From positions 1,116,001-1,180,000 of the forward strand of contig NZ_JACTAH010000001.1 of NCBI RefSeq assembly GCF_014489115.1: a stretch of DNA of 64,000 bases, given 5' to 3'. A program made the translations under genes and the position numbers. This DNA comes from Thauera sedimentorum (lineage in GTDB: Bacteria; Pseudomonadota; Gammaproteobacteria; Burkholderiales; Rhodocyclaceae). Below are positions 8,102 to 18,538 of the stretch, in pieces. The stretch's first letter is position 1. Each line of letters starts with the position of its first letter. A model generated the notes under the pieces. It searched no databases and had not been told where the DNA came from. It worked only from the letters and a program-made list of their open reading frames with translations.

Positions 8102-9895
8102 ATGAAGTGGCTCGACCGACTTTCCCTGTCCGCCTGCCTGATGCTGCCGGTGGCTGCGGCCGCGGTGCTCGCTGCCCTGGCCGTGCCGGCGCTGTCGGCG
8201 AGTGGGGCAGGCGGCATGACCGCGCTGCTCGGCGGCCTCCTGCTCGCGCTCCTGCCCGCGCTTGCGCTGGCCGCCTGGCTGGCGGGGCACATGCGCGCGC
8301 GACTCGCGCAGGCCCGCCGGGTGGCCGGGGAGGTAACGGAAGGGCGCTTCGACGCCCGTCAGACGATCGACGGCCGCAACGAACTGGGGCGCCTGCTCGC
8401 CGCGCTCGGTAGCATGCAGCGCAGCCTCGCCCAGCGCTGCGATGCCGAGCGGGCCGAGGCCGAAGCCAACCTGCGCATCCGCAATGCGCTCGATACCGCC
8501 ACGGTGAGCATGATGCTGGCCGACGCGGACGGCGTGATCACCTACATGAATGCTTCCGCGCACAACATGCTTGGCCGTGCCGAGCGCAGCATGGGCGGCA
8601 GCCTGCCCGGCGGCGTGCGTGCCGCGGACATCGTCGGCAATACCTTCGACGTCTTTCATCGCAATGCGCCTTCGCAGCGCGAGCGCATCGCCGCGCTGCG
8701 TACGACCTACAAGGCCGAGATCCGCCTCGGCGAGTTCACCTTCCAGCTGGTGCTCAATCCGGTGCTCGATGCAGACGGCCGGCGCCGTGGCACCGTGCTG
8801 GAGTGGTACGACCGTACCGACGAGGCGGCGCTGCGCGGTGCGCTGGGCGATCTGATCGACCGCGCGGCCTCGGGCGATTTTTCCGGCCGGGTGCCGCCGG
8901 AGGGCAAGAGCGGCTTCTTCCTGCAGCTGGCCGAGGGCCTGAACCGGCTGATGGGGGTGATCTCGGGCAGCGTGGAGGAGGTGGCGCGGGTGCTCGACGC
9001 GGTAGCCCGGGGCGAGCTGACCGAGCAGATCGCCGGCGAGTATCGCGGCACCCTGGGCCGGCTGAAGGACGACACCAACGCCACGGTGGCGCGGCTGCGC
9101 GAGGTGGTCGAGCGCATCAAGGAGTCGGCCGAGACGATCAGCGCGGCCTCGCAACAGATCGCCGCGGGCAACGGCGAACTCTCCGCGCGCACCGAGGCGC
9201 AGGCCGGCTCGCTGGAGCAGACCGCCAGTGCGATGGAGGAGCTGAACGCCACGGTGCACCAGAACGCGGACAATGCGCGGGTGGCGCAGGAACTGGCGGC
9301 CAGCGCGAATACGGTGGCCGAGCGCGGCGGGGCGACCATGCACAAGGTGGTGTCCACCATGGGCGACATCCAGAGCGCGGCGCGGCGCATCGAGGACATC
9401 ATCGGGGTGATCGATGCGATCGCCTTCCAGACCAACATCCTGGCGGTCAATGCGGCGGTGGAGGCGGCGCGCGCGGGCGAATCGGGGCGCGGCTTCGCGG
9501 TGGTGGCGAGCGAGGTGCGGGCGCTGGCCAAGCGCAGCGCGCAGTCGGCGCGCGAGGTGAAGGGGCTGATCGCCGACTCGGTGGGCAAGGTCGAAGGCGG
9601 GGTGCGGCTGGTCGATGAGGCGGGGCGCACGATGGAGGAGATCGTCGAGGCCTTCCACCGGGTCTCGGGGCTGGTGAGCGGGATTGCGGAAGCCAGCCGC
9701 GAGCAGAGCCTGGGCATCGAGCAGGTGACCGCGGCGGTGGGGCAGATGGACGAAATGACGCAGCACAACGCGGCGCTGGTGGAAGAGGCGGCCGCGGCGG
9801 CGGCCAGCCTGGAAGAACAGGCCCGCGGCCTGGTCGAGGCCGTCGGGGTGTTCACCACCGCGGCGCCGGCCGATGGGCGACGGGTGCGCGCATGA
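8102..9895 (+). CDS. Methyl-accepting chemotaxis protein with HAMP and PAS
   Basis: This is a membrane chemoreceptor of 597 residues. Two closely spaced hydrophobic helices (about residues 11-33 and 40-62) leave almost no periplasmic loop. A HAMP region follows, then a PAS-like domain (about 125-240, [16 protein letters not shown]), and the MCP signalling hairpin with its tip near residue 440. Sensing is therefore probably intracellular or membrane-linked. The start at 8102 has an AGGAG site seven bases upstream, preferred over 8066. From base 8866 to 9855 it is almost identical to the next MCP gene. Confidence 0.92.
   Translation: MKWLDRLSLSACLMLPVAAAAVLAALAVPALSASGAGGMTALLGGLLLALLPALALAAWLAGHMRARLAQARRVAGEVTEGRFDARQTIDGRNELGRLLAALGSMQRSLAQRCDAERAEAEANLRIRNALDTATVSMMLADADGVITYMNASAHNMLGRAERSMGGSLPGGVRAADIVGNTFDVFHRNAPSQRERIAALRTTYKAEIRLGEFTFQLVLNPVLDADGRRRGTVLEWYDRTDEAALRGALGDLIDRAASGDFSGRVPPEGKSGFFLQLAEGLNRLMGVISGSVEEVARVLDAVARGELTEQIAGEYRGTLGRLKDDTNATVARLREVVERIKESAETISAASQQIAAGNGELSARTEAQAGSLEQTASAMEELNATVHQNADNARVAQELAASANTVAERGGATMHKVVSTMGDIQSAARRIEDIIGVIDAIAFQTNILAVNAAVEAARAGESGRGFAVVASEVRALAKRSAQSAREVKGLIADSVGKVEGGVRLVDEAGRTMEEIVEAFHRVSGLVSGIAEASREQSLGIEQVTAAVGQMDEMTQHNAALVEEAAAAAASLEEQARGLVEAVGVFTTAAPADGRRVRA
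8866..9855 (+). repeat. Direct repeat, copy 1: shared MCP signalling module
   Basis: About 990 bp encoding the second HAMP and signalling domains is nearly identical to 11246-12235, at an offset of 2380 bp. The few differences seen are mostly synonymous, for example GAACTC/GAGCTC and AATACG/AACACG. Similarity ends abruptly after the codons for AVGVF. Confidence 0.93.
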
Positions 9896-9926
9896 GCGCG
9901 GCGCGAAAGGCGAGAAAGGATCGAGC

Positions 9927-12428
9927 ATGAAGCACAAGCAAGCAGTGACCGGCAATGAAGTCGAGGTCCAGCTGCGCCACGTGATCGTCTCGCGCACCGA
10001 CCCCGATGGCCGCATCACCTATGTAAACCGCGATTTCATCGAGGTCAGCGGTTTCGCCGAGGCCGAGCTCATCGGCGCCGATCACAGCATCGTGCGCCAC
10101 CCGGACATGCCGGCGGCGGTGTTCGAGGACATGTGGTGCGACCTCAAGGCCGGCCGGCCGTGGTCCGGGCTGGTCAAGAACCGTTGCCGCAACGGCGACC
10201 ACTACTGGGTGGTGGGCAACGTGGCGCCGATCATGGAGGACGGCCGCATCGCCGGCTACATCTCGGTGCGCGGGCGCGCCCCGCGCAATCGCATCGACGA
10301 GGCCGAGGCCGCCTACCGCAGCTTGCGCGAGGAGCCGGACAGCGGCCTGGTGGTGCGCCACGGGCGGGTGGTCTCCAACGGACTGGCGGCGCGTTTCGCG
10401 CGCTGGTACCGCGACATCACCCTGGTCGGCAAGCTGTGGTGGTCGCTCGCCCTGGCGATGGCGCTGGTGCTCGCGCTGGCGGCCGTCGGCTGGCAGGGCA
10501 GCGCCGCCATGCTGGCCGACCTGCTTGGCCTGGCCGATCCGGGCGGCGCCGGAAATGCAGCGCTGCGGCAGGCGGCCCAGGCGCGCATGGATGACATCCG
10601 CCTGCTGCTCGGTGCCGGCGTGCTGGCGATCGCAGCGGTGTGCGGCGGGCTGATCTGGCTGGTCGCCACCACCATCACCCGTCCGCTGGCGGAGGCGCGC
10701 AGCGCGCTGGAGAAGCTCGCCGCGGGCAATTTCCAGGGCGAGTTCTCGGCCATCCGCAACGACGAACTCGGCCGCCTGCTGCAGTACCTCAAGTCGATGA
10801 AGATCCGCCTCGGCTACGACCTCGAGGAGCGGCGGCGGGTGGCGGCCGAGAACCTGCGCATCCGCCAGGCGCTGGAATGCGTGGAAACCAATGTGCGCAT
10901 CGCCGACATCGACGGCCGGGTGATCTACGCCAACCCGGCGCTGCTGCGCACCCTGCGCCGCGTGGAGGCGGAGATCCGCCGCGACCTGCCCGGCTTCGAC
11001 GCCTCGCGCTTCGTCGGCAGCAACATCGGCGAGCTGTATCCCGACCCGCAGGCCGCAGTGCGCCGGCTCGCGAGCCTGCGCGAGCAGGCGCGCATCGACA
11101 TGAAGATAGGCGGGCGGCACTTCGTGGTGACCACCAACCCGATCATCGATGGCGCCGGCAGCATGCTGGGCACCGTGGGCGAATGGCGCGACCGCACCGA
11201 GGAGCTGATGGTCGAGGCCGAGCTCACCGGCCTGGTGGAGAGCGCGGCTTCGGGCGACTTCTCCGGCCGGGTGCCGCCGGAAGGCAAGAGCGGCTTCTTC
11301 CTGCAGCTGGCCGAGGGCCTGAACCGGCTGATGGGGGTGATCTCGGGCAGCGTGGAGGAAGTGGCGCGGGTGCTCGACGCGGTGGCGCGTGGCGAGCTGA
11401 CCGAGCAGATCGCCGGCGAGTACCGCGGCACCCTGGGCCGGCTCAAGGACGACACCAACGCCACGGTGGCGCGGCTGCGTGAGGTGGTCGAGCGCATCAA
11501 GGAGTCGGCCGAGACGATCAGCGCGGCCTCGCAACAGATCGCCGCGGGCAACGGCGAGCTCTCCGCGCGCACCGAGGCGCAGGCCGGCTCGCTGGAGCAG
11601 ACCGCCAGTGCGATGGAGGAGCTGAACGCCACGGTGCACCAGAACGCGGACAATGCGCGGGTGGCGCAGGAACTGGCGGCCAGCGCTAACACGGTGGCGG
11701 AGCGCGGCGGGGCGACCATGCACAAGGTGGTGTCCACGATGGGCGACATCCAGAGCGCGGCGCGGCGCATCGAGGACATCATCGGGGTGATCGATGCGAT
11801 CGCCTTCCAGACCAACATCCTGGCGGTCAATGCGGCGGTGGAGGCGGCGCGCGCGGGCGAATCGGGGCGCGGCTTCGCGGTGGTGGCGAGCGAGGTGCGG
11901 GCGCTGGCCAAGCGCAGCGCGCAGTCGGCGCGCGAGGTGAAGGGGCTGATCGCCGACTCGGTGGGCAAGGTCGAAGGCGGGGTGCGGCTGGTCGATGAGG
12001 CGGGGCGCACGATGGAGGAGATCGTCGAGGCCTTCCACCGGGTCTCGGGGCTGGTGAGCGGGATTGCGGAAGCCAGCCGCGAGCAGAGCCTGGGCATCGA
12101 GCAGGTGACCGCGGCGGTGGGGCAGATGGACGAAATGACGCAGCACAACGCGGCGCTGGTGGAAGAGGCGGCCGCGGCGGCGGCCAGCCTGGAAGAGCAG
12201 GCCCGCGGCCTGGTCGAGGCCGTCGGGGTGTTCGATGTCGGCGGCGCTCCGCCCGTGGCGTCGCAGCCTGTGGCGAAAACGCCTGCCGCAGGAGCCGGCC
12301 GTGTTGCTAAACTGGCGTCCCGGCCGGCGACGGGGGCTGCACGCCCCGCGCGCGGCGCACCGTTGCCCAAGGTCCGCAAGCTCGCTTCGGTGAGGAAAGC
12401 CTTGCAGGATGAATGGGAGGAGTTCTGA
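9927..12428 (+). CDS. Aer-like PAS chemoreceptor with second PAS
   Basis: An 833-residue chemoreceptor. The N-terminal PAS domain (about 15-120) is Aer-like ([19 protein letters not shown], then [13 protein letters not shown]), a family that commonly binds FAD and senses redox or energy state. Two transmembrane helices (about 170-195 and 225-250) are followed by HAMP, a second PAS-like domain (about 310-425), and the MCP signalling module. An Ala/Pro-rich tail ends in DEWEEF; a CheR/CheB-docking role for this tail is possible but unproven. The ATG at 9927 follows a GAAAGGA site. The signalling module duplicates that of the preceding gene. Confidence 0.92.
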   Translation: MKHKQAVTGNEVEVQLRHVIVSRTDPDGRITYVNRDFIEVSGFAEAELIGADHSIVRHPDMPAAVFEDMWCDLKAGRPWSGLVKNRCRNGDHYWVVGNVAPIMEDGRIAGYISVRGRAPRNRIDEAEAAYRSLREEPDSGLVVRHGRVVSNGLAARFARWYRDITLVGKLWWSLALAMALVLALAAVGWQGSAAMLADLLGLADPGGAGNAALRQAAQARMDDIRLLLGAGVLAIAAVCGGLIWLVATTITRPLAEARSALEKLAAGNFQGEFSAIRNDELGRLLQYLKSMKIRLGYDLEERRRVAAENLRIRQALECVETNVRIADIDGRVIYANPALLRTLRRVEAEIRRDLPGFDASRFVGSNIGELYPDPQAAVRRLASLREQARIDMKIGGRHFVVTTNPIIDGAGSMLGTVGEWRDRTEELMVEAELTGLVESAASGDFSGRVPPEGKSGFFLQLAEGLNRLMGVISGSVEEVARVLDAVARGELTEQIAGEYRGTLGRLKDDTNATVARLREVVERIKESAETISAASQQIAAGNGELSARTEAQAGSLEQTASAMEELNATVHQNADNARVAQELAASANTVAERGGATMHKVVSTMGDIQSAARRIEDIIGVIDAIAFQTNILAVNAAVEAARAGESGRGFAVVASEVRALAKRSAQSAREVKGLIADSVGKVEGGVRLVDEAGRTMEEIVEAFHRVSGLVSGIAEASREQSLGIEQVTAAVGQMDEMTQHNAALVEEAAAAAASLEEQARGLVEAVGVFDVGGAPPVASQPVAKTPAAGAGRVAKLASRPATGAARPARGAPLPKVRKLASVRKALQDEWEEF
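11246..12235 (+). repeat. Direct repeat, copy 2: shared MCP signalling module
   Basis: Second copy of the repeat at 8866-9855. The N-terminal halves of the two receptors are unrelated, so the identity marks a recent duplication or ongoing gene conversion limited to the signalling domain. Confidence 0.93.
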
Positions 12429-12430
12429 GC

Positions 12431-13447
12431 ATGACCACCGGCGATCGACCCCGCGCACCGTTGCGGCCCCCTGCGGTTGCCCCTGCGCGACCGGCCACGC
12501 CGGCCCGGCCTGCCAGTCCGCCGGCCTCGTCCACCGCGTCCAGGCCGGCGGCTCCGCCTCCGCGGCCTGCCGCACCGGGTGGCCTGCAGTGGCCGAGCAT
12601 GCCTGCGCCGGTGGCCCGCGACCGCGAATTCGAGTTCACCGCGGCCGACTTCGAGCGCGTGCGCAAGCTCATCCACCAGCATGCCGGCATTGCGCTGTCG
12701 CCGGCCAAGCAGGACATGGTCTACAGCCGTCTCGCGCGGCGCCTGCGCAGCTGCGGTGACAAGACTTTCGCGCAGTATCTCGAGCGCCTCGAGCGCGACC
12801 GCGGCGAGTGGGAAACCTTCGTCAACTCGCTGACCACCAATCTCACCTCCTTCTTCCGCGAGGCGCATCACTTCGACATCCTCGCCGACCATCTGCGCAA
12901 GCTGGCGGAAAAGGAGAAGCGGCCGATCAAGATCTGGTGCTGTGCGGCGTCCACCGGCGAGGAACCCTATTCACTGGCGATCACCGCCTGCGAGGCCTTC
13001 GACACGCTCAATCCGCCGGTGCAGATCCTGGCCAGCGACATCGATACCAACGTGCTCGCGCAGGGCGAACGCGGGGTGTTCCGCCAGGACCGCGTCGAGC
13101 GATTGTCGCCGCAGCGCATCCAGCGATACTTCCTGCGCGGCGCGGGCAGTCAGGACGGCCAGGTGCGGGTGCGCCCGGAACTGCAGCGGCTGATATCCTT
13201 CCGCCGCATCAACCTGCTCGATCCGGTCTGGTCGGTGCAGGGGCCGCTGGATGCGCTGTTCTGCCGCAACGTGATGATCTACTTCGACAAGCCTACCCAG
13301 TACGGCATCCTCAAGCGCTTCGTGCCGCTGCTGCGCCCCGAGGGGCTGCTGTTCGCCGGGCATTCGGAGAGCTTCATGCACGCGGCGGACCTGTTCCGTT
13401 CGCTCGGCCGGACGGTCTACAAGCGCGCCGACGGCGTGCGGGGCTGA
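12431..13447 (+). CDS. cheR: Chemotaxis protein methyltransferase CheR
   Basis: CheR transfers methyl groups from SAM to glutamates of chemoreceptors for adaptation. The 338-residue protein has a Pro/Ala-rich N-terminal extension of about 55 residues, which is unusual. The CheR all-alpha domain follows (FERVRKLIHQHAGIALSPAKQDMVYSRLARRL in two parts), then the SAM-binding fold with NLTSFFREAHHF, CCAASTGEEPYSL and CRNVMIYFDKPTQ. The start at 12431 lies three bases after the MCP stop with a GGGAGG site inside the MCP 3' end. Confidence 0.95.
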   Translation: MTTGDRPRAPLRPPAVAPARPATPARPASPPASSTASRPAAPPPRPAAPGGLQWPSMPAPVARDREFEFTAADFERVRKLIHQHAGIALSPAKQDMVYSRLARRLRSCGDKTFAQYLERLERDRGEWETFVNSLTTNLTSFFREAHHFDILADHLRKLAEKEKRPIKIWCCAASTGEEPYSLAITACEAFDTLNPPVQILASDIDTNVLAQGERGVFRQDRVERLSPQRIQRYFLRGAGSQDGQVRVRPELQRLISFRRINLLDPVWSVQGPLDALFCRNVMIYFDKPTQYGILKRFVPLLRPEGLLFAGHSESFMHAADLFRSLGRTVYKRADGVRG

Positions 13448-13469
13448 ACGGGCGCACGCCGGGGTCCAG

Positions 13470-14552
13470 ATGACGATACGGGTGCTGATCTGTGACGACT
13501 CGGCCTTGATGCGGGCGCTGCTGTCGGAACTCATCGGCCGACAGCCGGGGATCGAGGTGGTCGGTACGGCGGCCGATCCGCTGGTGGCTCGCGAATTGAT
13601 CCGCACGCTCGCTCCCGACGTACTGACCCTGGACGTCGAGATGCCGCGCATGAGCGGCCTGGAGTTCCTCGCGCAGCTGATGCGCCTGCGGCCGATGCCG
13701 GTGGTGATGGTTTCCAATCTCACCGAGAGCGGCTCCGAGGCCAGCCTGCGGGCGCTCGAACTGGGCGCGGTCGATGTGCTGGCCAAGCCGCAGAATCGCT
13801 CGCCGCAGGCCATGGAGGAGTATGCCCAGCGCCTGGGCGAGAGCCTGCGCGCGGCCAGCCAGGCGAGGGTGGGGCGTGCGCCGCTGCCCCGCGCCGCGAC
13901 GCCTGCATCCGCACCGCCCACCGCGACGCGCAGCGCCCCGGCGGCGTTGCCGCGGACCGGCAACGGCCGGCTGGTGTTCATCGGCGCCTCGACCGGCGGC
14001 ACCGAGGCGATCAAGACCGTGCTGCTCGGCCTGCCGGCGAGCATGCCGCCGATCTTCATCGTCCAGCACATGCCGGAGATGTTCACCGCGTCCTTTGCGC
14101 GCCGGCTCGACGGGATCTGCGCGCTGCACGTCAAGGAAGCCGAGGACGGCGAGAAGGCCCAGCCCGGTATGGTGTATCTGGCGCCCGGGCATTCGCACCT
14201 GTCGGTGCAGCGCATGGCCGGCGGCGGCTGGCAGTGCCGGCTGGCGCGCTCGGAGCCGGTCAACCGCCACCGCCCGTCGGTGGATGTGCTGTTCGATTCG
14301 GCGGCGCAGGTGGGGGCGGCTGCCGTGGGCGTGCTGCTCACCGGCATGGGCAAGGACGGCGCCCGCGGCCTGTTGTCGATGCGCAGCGCCGGCGCGTGGA
14401 CGATGGCCCAGGATCAATCGAGCTGCGTGGTCTACGGCATGCCGCGCGAAGCGGTGAGCATCGGCGCGGCCTGCGAGGTGGTGCCGCTCGGCGAGATCGC
14501 CGCCCGGCTGCAGCAGCGGCTCAGCGGTGTCCGCGGCACGATGACCGCGTGA
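13470..14552 (+). CDS. cheB: Chemotaxis methylesterase/response regulator CheB
   Basis: CheB removes receptor methyl groups and, in many bacteria, deamidates receptor glutamines. The 360-residue protein has a receiver domain with Asp55 (TLDVEMPRMSG), an Ala/Pro linker (about 130-165), and the methylesterase domain. The catalytic Ser is near residue 174 (IGASTGGTEA), the His near 200 (VQHMPEMFT), and the Asp near 296 (LTGMGKDGA). It follows cheR by 22 bp. No cheD is seen in the locus. Confidence 0.96.
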   Translation: MTIRVLICDDSALMRALLSELIGRQPGIEVVGTAADPLVARELIRTLAPDVLTLDVEMPRMSGLEFLAQLMRLRPMPVVMVSNLTESGSEASLRALELGAVDVLAKPQNRSPQAMEEYAQRLGESLRAASQARVGRAPLPRAATPASAPPTATRSAPAALPRTGNGRLVFIGASTGGTEAIKTVLLGLPASMPPIFIVQHMPEMFTASFARRLDGICALHVKEAEDGEKAQPGMVYLAPGHSHLSVQRMAGGGWQCRLARSEPVNRHRPSVDVLFDSAAQVGAAAVGVLLTGMGKDGARGLLSMRSAGAWTMAQDQSSCVVYGMPREAVSIGAACEVVPLGEIAARLQQRLSGVRGTMTA

Positions 14553-14635
14553 ATCCTGCCTCGCCCGGGGCAGTCAGCGCGCTGAAGCGACGGAGCGAAA
14601 GCGCGAGGAATGGCGGCGATATTGCCGTCTATTCC

Positions 14636-14663
14636 TCAAGTGGTAGCGGTGCACGGCCGATAC
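14636..14663 (+). promoter_or_regulatory. Sigma-28-like promoter before the third MCP
   Basis: TCAA (14636-14639), 16 bases, then GCCGATAC (14656-14663) has the same geometry as the candidates before cheY and cheV. It lies in the 208-bp cheB-MCP gap. Confidence 0.68.
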
Positions 14664-14760
14664 AATTCAGTACAGGCGCCAATAGGCGTTGCCAGGGCGC
14701 GGCCGCCCCACCGTCAGCCGCGATCCGTCGTCGGGCCTTTTCATTCGGGAAGTGATTGCC

Positions 14761-16437
14761 ATGGGAGCCATGCTCATCAGTGTCGCAGCGGGCCTGCTCG
14801 CCGCCCTCGGCGGCATGGCGGTGTCCGCGCTTGCGGGCGCCCCCAACCTGCCGACGCTTATCGCCCACGGCGGCATCGGCCTGCTGGTGTTCGCGCTGAC
14901 CTGGCTGGGCTGGCGCCATGTGGTCACCGCGCCGCTGGCGCGTTTCGGCGAGACCCTGCAGGCCATGCAGCGCGACGGCGACCTGTCGCGCCGTGCCGAA
15001 GTCGGTGCCGGGCCGGTGGGCGCGTGCACCGCGCGCTTCAATGCGCTGATCGAGAGTTTCCAGGGCATCGTCGGCAAGGTGATCTTCGATGCCCAGCGGG
15101 TGGCCGACACCGCGGACCAGTTGTCCTCCCATGCGGGTGCGGTGGCGGACGGCTCTGCGCAGCAGCGTGCGGCGTCCGAGAACATGGCGCGCGCGATCGA
15201 GGACATGACCGGCGGGGTCGCCGCCGTGGCCGACCACGCCAGCCTGACCGCGCAGAACGCCCAGCAGGCGCGCACGCTTTCGCTGGAGGGCGCGCGCATC
15301 GTCACCCAGGCGTCCACCGAGATCGAGCGCATCGCCCGCTCGGTGGAGCAGTCCGCGCAGGTGATCTCGGCGCTCGGCGAGCGCTCGGAGGCGATCAGCG
15401 GCATCGTCAAGGTGATCCGCGAGATCGCCGACCAGACCAACCTGCTGGCGCTCAACGCCGCCATCGAGGCCGCCCGCGCGGGCGAGCAGGGCCGCGGTTT
15501 CGCGGTGGTGGCGGACGAAGTGCGCAAGCTGGCCGAACGGACCTCGGGTGCGACCACCGAGATCAGCACCATGATCGCCGCGATCCAGGACGAGACCCGC
15601 AGCGCCATCGAATCGATACACGGCGGCAGCGAGCAGGCCCGGGCCGGCGCCGAACTGGCGCGGCAGGCGGCCGGATCGCTGGAACTGATCAACCAGGGCG
15701 CGCAGGAAACGATGGAGAAGATCGACAGCATCGCGGTCGCCATCGCCCAGCAGAGCCGCGAGGCGGAGAACGTCACCGGCTACGTCCGCCAGATCATGGA
15801 CATGGTGGAGCGCAATTCGGAAGGCGCCACCGAGACCCTGAACGAAGCCAAGAAGCTGGAAAGCCTGGCCGCGAACCTGCACGAGATCAGCAAGGTGTTC
15901 CGCCTCGGCGCGCAGGGCGAGCAGGCGATGGCGGTGCACAAGCGCATGCCGGCGCTGGTGCAGCAGGCTGCCGCCGAGATCGGCGCATTGCTCGAGCGGG
16001 CCGTGGCCTCGGGGCAGATCGCCGAGAAGGATCTGTTCAACGACCAGTACCGCCCGATCGCCAACACCCGCCCGCAGAAGTTCAACACCGCCTTCGACAC
16101 GCTCACCGATCGCCTGCTGCCGCCGCTGCAGGAGCCCCTGCTGGAGCGCAACGGAGAGATGGTCTACGCGATCGCCTGTGACCGCAAAGGTTACGTGCCG
16201 ACCCACAACAAGCGCTTCTCGCTGCCGCTGACCGGTGACTACGACAAGGATTTCGTCGGCAACCGTACCAAGCGGGTGTTCGACGACCCGGTAGGCAAGC
16301 AGTGCGGCGCGCACCAGTTGCAGTTCCTGATCCAGACCTACCGGCGCGATACCGGCGAGATCATGCACGACATCTCCGCGCCCATCTACGTGAATGGCAG
16401 GCACTGGGGCGGGTTCCGCATCGGCTACCGTGCCTGA
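14761..16437 (+). CDS. Chemoreceptor with C-terminal cytoplasmic sensor-like domain
   Basis: A 558-residue methyl-accepting protein with inverted layout. Two N-terminal hydrophobic helices (about 3-28 and 33-52) come first, then a HAMP-like stretch and the MCP signalling hairpin (tip [21 protein letters not shown]). A globular domain of about 170 residues follows (388-558) with [18 protein letters not shown] and the terminal HWGGFRIGY. That last domain resembles Cache-type sensor modules, but here it follows the signalling domain and should be cytoplasmic. The start at 14761 has a GGAAG site upstream. The ligand is unknown. Confidence 0.88.
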   Translation: MGAMLISVAAGLLAALGGMAVSALAGAPNLPTLIAHGGIGLLVFALTWLGWRHVVTAPLARFGETLQAMQRDGDLSRRAEVGAGPVGACTARFNALIESFQGIVGKVIFDAQRVADTADQLSSHAGAVADGSAQQRAASENMARAIEDMTGGVAAVADHASLTAQNAQQARTLSLEGARIVTQASTEIERIARSVEQSAQVISALGERSEAISGIVKVIREIADQTNLLALNAAIEAARAGEQGRGFAVVADEVRKLAERTSGATTEISTMIAAIQDETRSAIESIHGGSEQARAGAELARQAAGSLELINQGAQETMEKIDSIAVAIAQQSREAENVTGYVRQIMDMVERNSEGATETLNEAKKLESLAANLHEISKVFRLGAQGEQAMAVHKRMPALVQQAAAEIGALLERAVASGQIAEKDLFNDQYRPIANTRPQKFNTAFDTLTDRLLPPLQEPLLERNGEMVYAIACDRKGYVPTHNKRFSLPLTGDYDKDFVGNRTKRVFDDPVGKQCGAHQLQFLIQTYRRDTGEIMHDISAPIYVNGRHWGGFRIGYRA

Positions 16438-16478
16438 GGCTGCATGAGCGGCGCCGACGATGCGAGAATGGCAGACGC

Positions 16479-16506
16479 TAAAGAAAACGACGTAAGCTGT
16501 CGATAA
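16479..16506 (+). promoter_or_regulatory. Sigma-28-like promoter of the cheV-cheV-cheY-cheZ-cheA unit
   Basis: TAAA (16479-16482), 16 bases, then GTCGATAA (16499-16506), 65 bp before cheV. Both boxes and the spacing equal those of the 4895 candidate. Confidence 0.75.
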
Positions 16507-16570
16507 ACTCAATAACCCGGCGGCGGCCGGCCAATCCGGCAACTGCGAGCCCGCTTCAGCGGAGATGGAA

Positions 16571-17539
16571 ATGTCCGAACTGTTCAAGAATATCGATGCC
16601 CGTAGCAAGCTGGCGGGAACCAACAAGCTGGAGATCCTGCTGTTTACGCTCGGCACGGATCAGCGCACCGGCCGGCGCGAGACCTTCGGCATCAACGTGT
16701 TCAAGGTTCGCGAGGTGATGCGCACCCCGGCGATCACCGCCGCGCCCGAGATGCCCTCGTCGGTGGAGGGCATGGTCAGCCTGCGCGGTGTGCTGGTGCC
16801 GGTGGTCGACCTCGCCAAGTACGTGGGCATCGGTGCGGACACGCCGCGCGACATCATGATCGTCACCGAATACAACGGCCACACCCAGGGTTTCCTGGTC
16901 GAGGCGGTGGATACCATCCTGCGCCTGGACTGGGCGCAGATGCGCGTGCCGCCCGACATGCTGGTGGCCAACATGGGCGGCCTGGTCACCGCGGTGACCG
17001 AACTGCCGGGCAACAAGCTGGTGATGATGCTCGACGTCGAGAAGGTGCTCTCCGAGACCACGCGCTACGACGACGAGTTCATGTTCCAGAACATCGAGCC
17101 GCTGGCCCAGGAGCATGGCGAGCACACCGTGTACTTTGCCGACGATTCCTCGGTGGCGCGCAAGCAGATCACCCGCACGCTGGATGCGCTGGGGGTGCGC
17201 TATGTCAGTTCCGTGAACGGGCGCGCCGCGTGGGAGGAACTCAAGAAGGTCGCCGCCTACGCGGAGTCGAGCGGACGCAAGGTCAAGGACCTGGTCAGCC
17301 TGGTGCTCACCGATGTCGAGATGCCCGAGATGGACGGCTACATTCTGACCAAGAGCATCAAATCCGATCCGCGCTTCGAAGGCGTTCCGGTGATCATGCA
17401 CTCCTCGTTGTCCGGCATGTCGAACCAGAGCCTTGGCAAATCGGTCGGTGTAGACGAGTACGTACCCAAGTTCGAGCCGCAGCGCCTGGCAGGCACGCTG
17501 CGCCGCCTGCTCCACGTCAAGGGCGCTCCCAAGGACTGA
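16571..17539 (+). CDS. cheV: CheV, CheW-receiver fusion (first copy)
   Basis: CheV couples receptors to CheA and is tuned by phosphorylation of its receiver domain. The 322-residue product has an N-terminal CheW domain (about 15-165, [14 protein letters not shown]) and a C-terminal receiver with DDSS near residue 194 and the phospho-Asp near 248 ([12 protein letters not shown]). The ATG at 16571 is preferred to one six bases earlier because the GGAG site at 16561 then has normal spacing. A homologous second CheV follows after 14 bp. Confidence 0.94.
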   Translation: MSELFKNIDARSKLAGTNKLEILLFTLGTDQRTGRRETFGINVFKVREVMRTPAITAAPEMPSSVEGMVSLRGVLVPVVDLAKYVGIGADTPRDIMIVTEYNGHTQGFLVEAVDTILRLDWAQMRVPPDMLVANMGGLVTAVTELPGNKLVMMLDVEKVLSETTRYDDEFMFQNIEPLAQEHGEHTVYFADDSSVARKQITRTLDALGVRYVSSVNGRAAWEELKKVAAYAESSGRKVKDLVSLVLTDVEMPEMDGYILTKSIKSDPRFEGVPVIMHSSLSGMSNQSLGKSVGVDEYVPKFEPQRLAGTLRRLLHVKGAPKD

Positions 17540-17553
17540 GACCGAGGTAATCC

Positions 17554-18501
17554 ATGAAGCTCGACAAACCCGAAAACACCTTCCTGGAAGCGGTCGATGG
17601 GCGCACCATGCTCGCCGGCTCGAACCGCATGGAAATCCTGCTGTTCTCGCTCGGCACCAAGGAAACCTTCGGCATCAACGTGTTCAAGGTGCGCGAAGTG
17701 TCCAAGACGCCCTTCATCACCCGCGCACCCAACATGCCGGGCGGGGTGGAAGGCCTGATCTCGCTGCGCGGCAACGTCATTCCGGTGCTGTCGCTGGCCA
17801 AGGTGCTCGGCATCGCGGCACCCGGCGACGCGCTTGGCGGCTCGATGATGGTCACCGAATACAGCAAGCGCACGCTCGGCTTCCTGGTCGAGGAGGTCGA
17901 CCGCATCATCCGTGTCGAGTGGGACAAGGTGCGCACGCCCGAGAACGTCTCGTCCAGCGTGCACAACTTCATCACCGCGATCACCGAACTGCAGGACGGC
18001 GGACTGGTGTCCATCCTGGATGTCGAGACCATCCTCGCCAACACCTTCGGTGAGGCGGTGATCGGCAATATCGCGCCGATTGCCGGCGGTCACGAGGTCA
18101 ACGTCTTCTTCGTCGACGACTCCGCGGTGGCCCGGCGCAAGATCGCCGAGGTGCTCGACAAGCTGGGCGTCAAGCACAAGCACGCGCAGAACGGACTGGA
18201 AGCCTGGACCCGCCTGGAAGGCATGGCCAGCCATGCGCAGCAGACCGGCCGGCCGCTGGCCGAGGAGATCGACATGATCCTGGTCGATGCCGAGATGCCG
18301 GAGATGGACGGTTATGTGCTGACCCGCAACATCAAGAACGATCCCCGCTTCGAGGGTATCCCGGTGGTGATGCATTCCTCGCTCTCGTCCGAAGCCAACC
18401 GGGCGATGGGAAAACGGGTTGGCGTCGATGCTTACGTGGCAAAATTCGACGCGGACGTGCTGGCCGATACCCTGCGCCCCATGCTCAACCGCGGACGCTG
18501 A
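17554..18501 (+). CDS. cheV: CheV, CheW-receiver fusion (second copy)
   Basis: A 315-residue paralogue of the preceding gene with the same order. The CheW domain is about 15-160 ([14 protein letters not shown]) and the receiver has its phospho-Asp near 244 ([12 protein letters not shown]). The two copies differ throughout, so this is an older duplication than the MCP module repeat. The receiver acidic pocket and Lys appear intact, so both may act as phosphate sinks as well as couplers. Confidence 0.94.
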   Translation: MKLDKPENTFLEAVDGRTMLAGSNRMEILLFSLGTKETFGINVFKVREVSKTPFITRAPNMPGGVEGLISLRGNVIPVLSLAKVLGIAAPGDALGGSMMVTEYSKRTLGFLVEEVDRIIRVEWDKVRTPENVSSSVHNFITAITELQDGGLVSILDVETILANTFGEAVIGNIAPIAGGHEVNVFFVDDSAVARRKIAEVLDKLGVKHKHAQNGLEAWTRLEGMASHAQQTGRPLAEEIDMILVDAEMPEMDGYVLTRNIKNDPRFEGIPVVMHSSLSSEANRAMGKRVGVDAYVAKFDADVLADTLRPMLNRGR

Positions 18502-18538
18502 ACGCTTCGGCCGCAGCAAGAAAACCGGAGATCGAACA

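Noticed and set aside
9852..12575. Very long minus-strand open frame opposite the second MCP and cheR
   Set aside because: It is antisense to clearly recognisable coding sequence; in GC-rich DNA the complementary frame stays open by codon bias. Its translation is His/Arg/Gly-rich with no domain.
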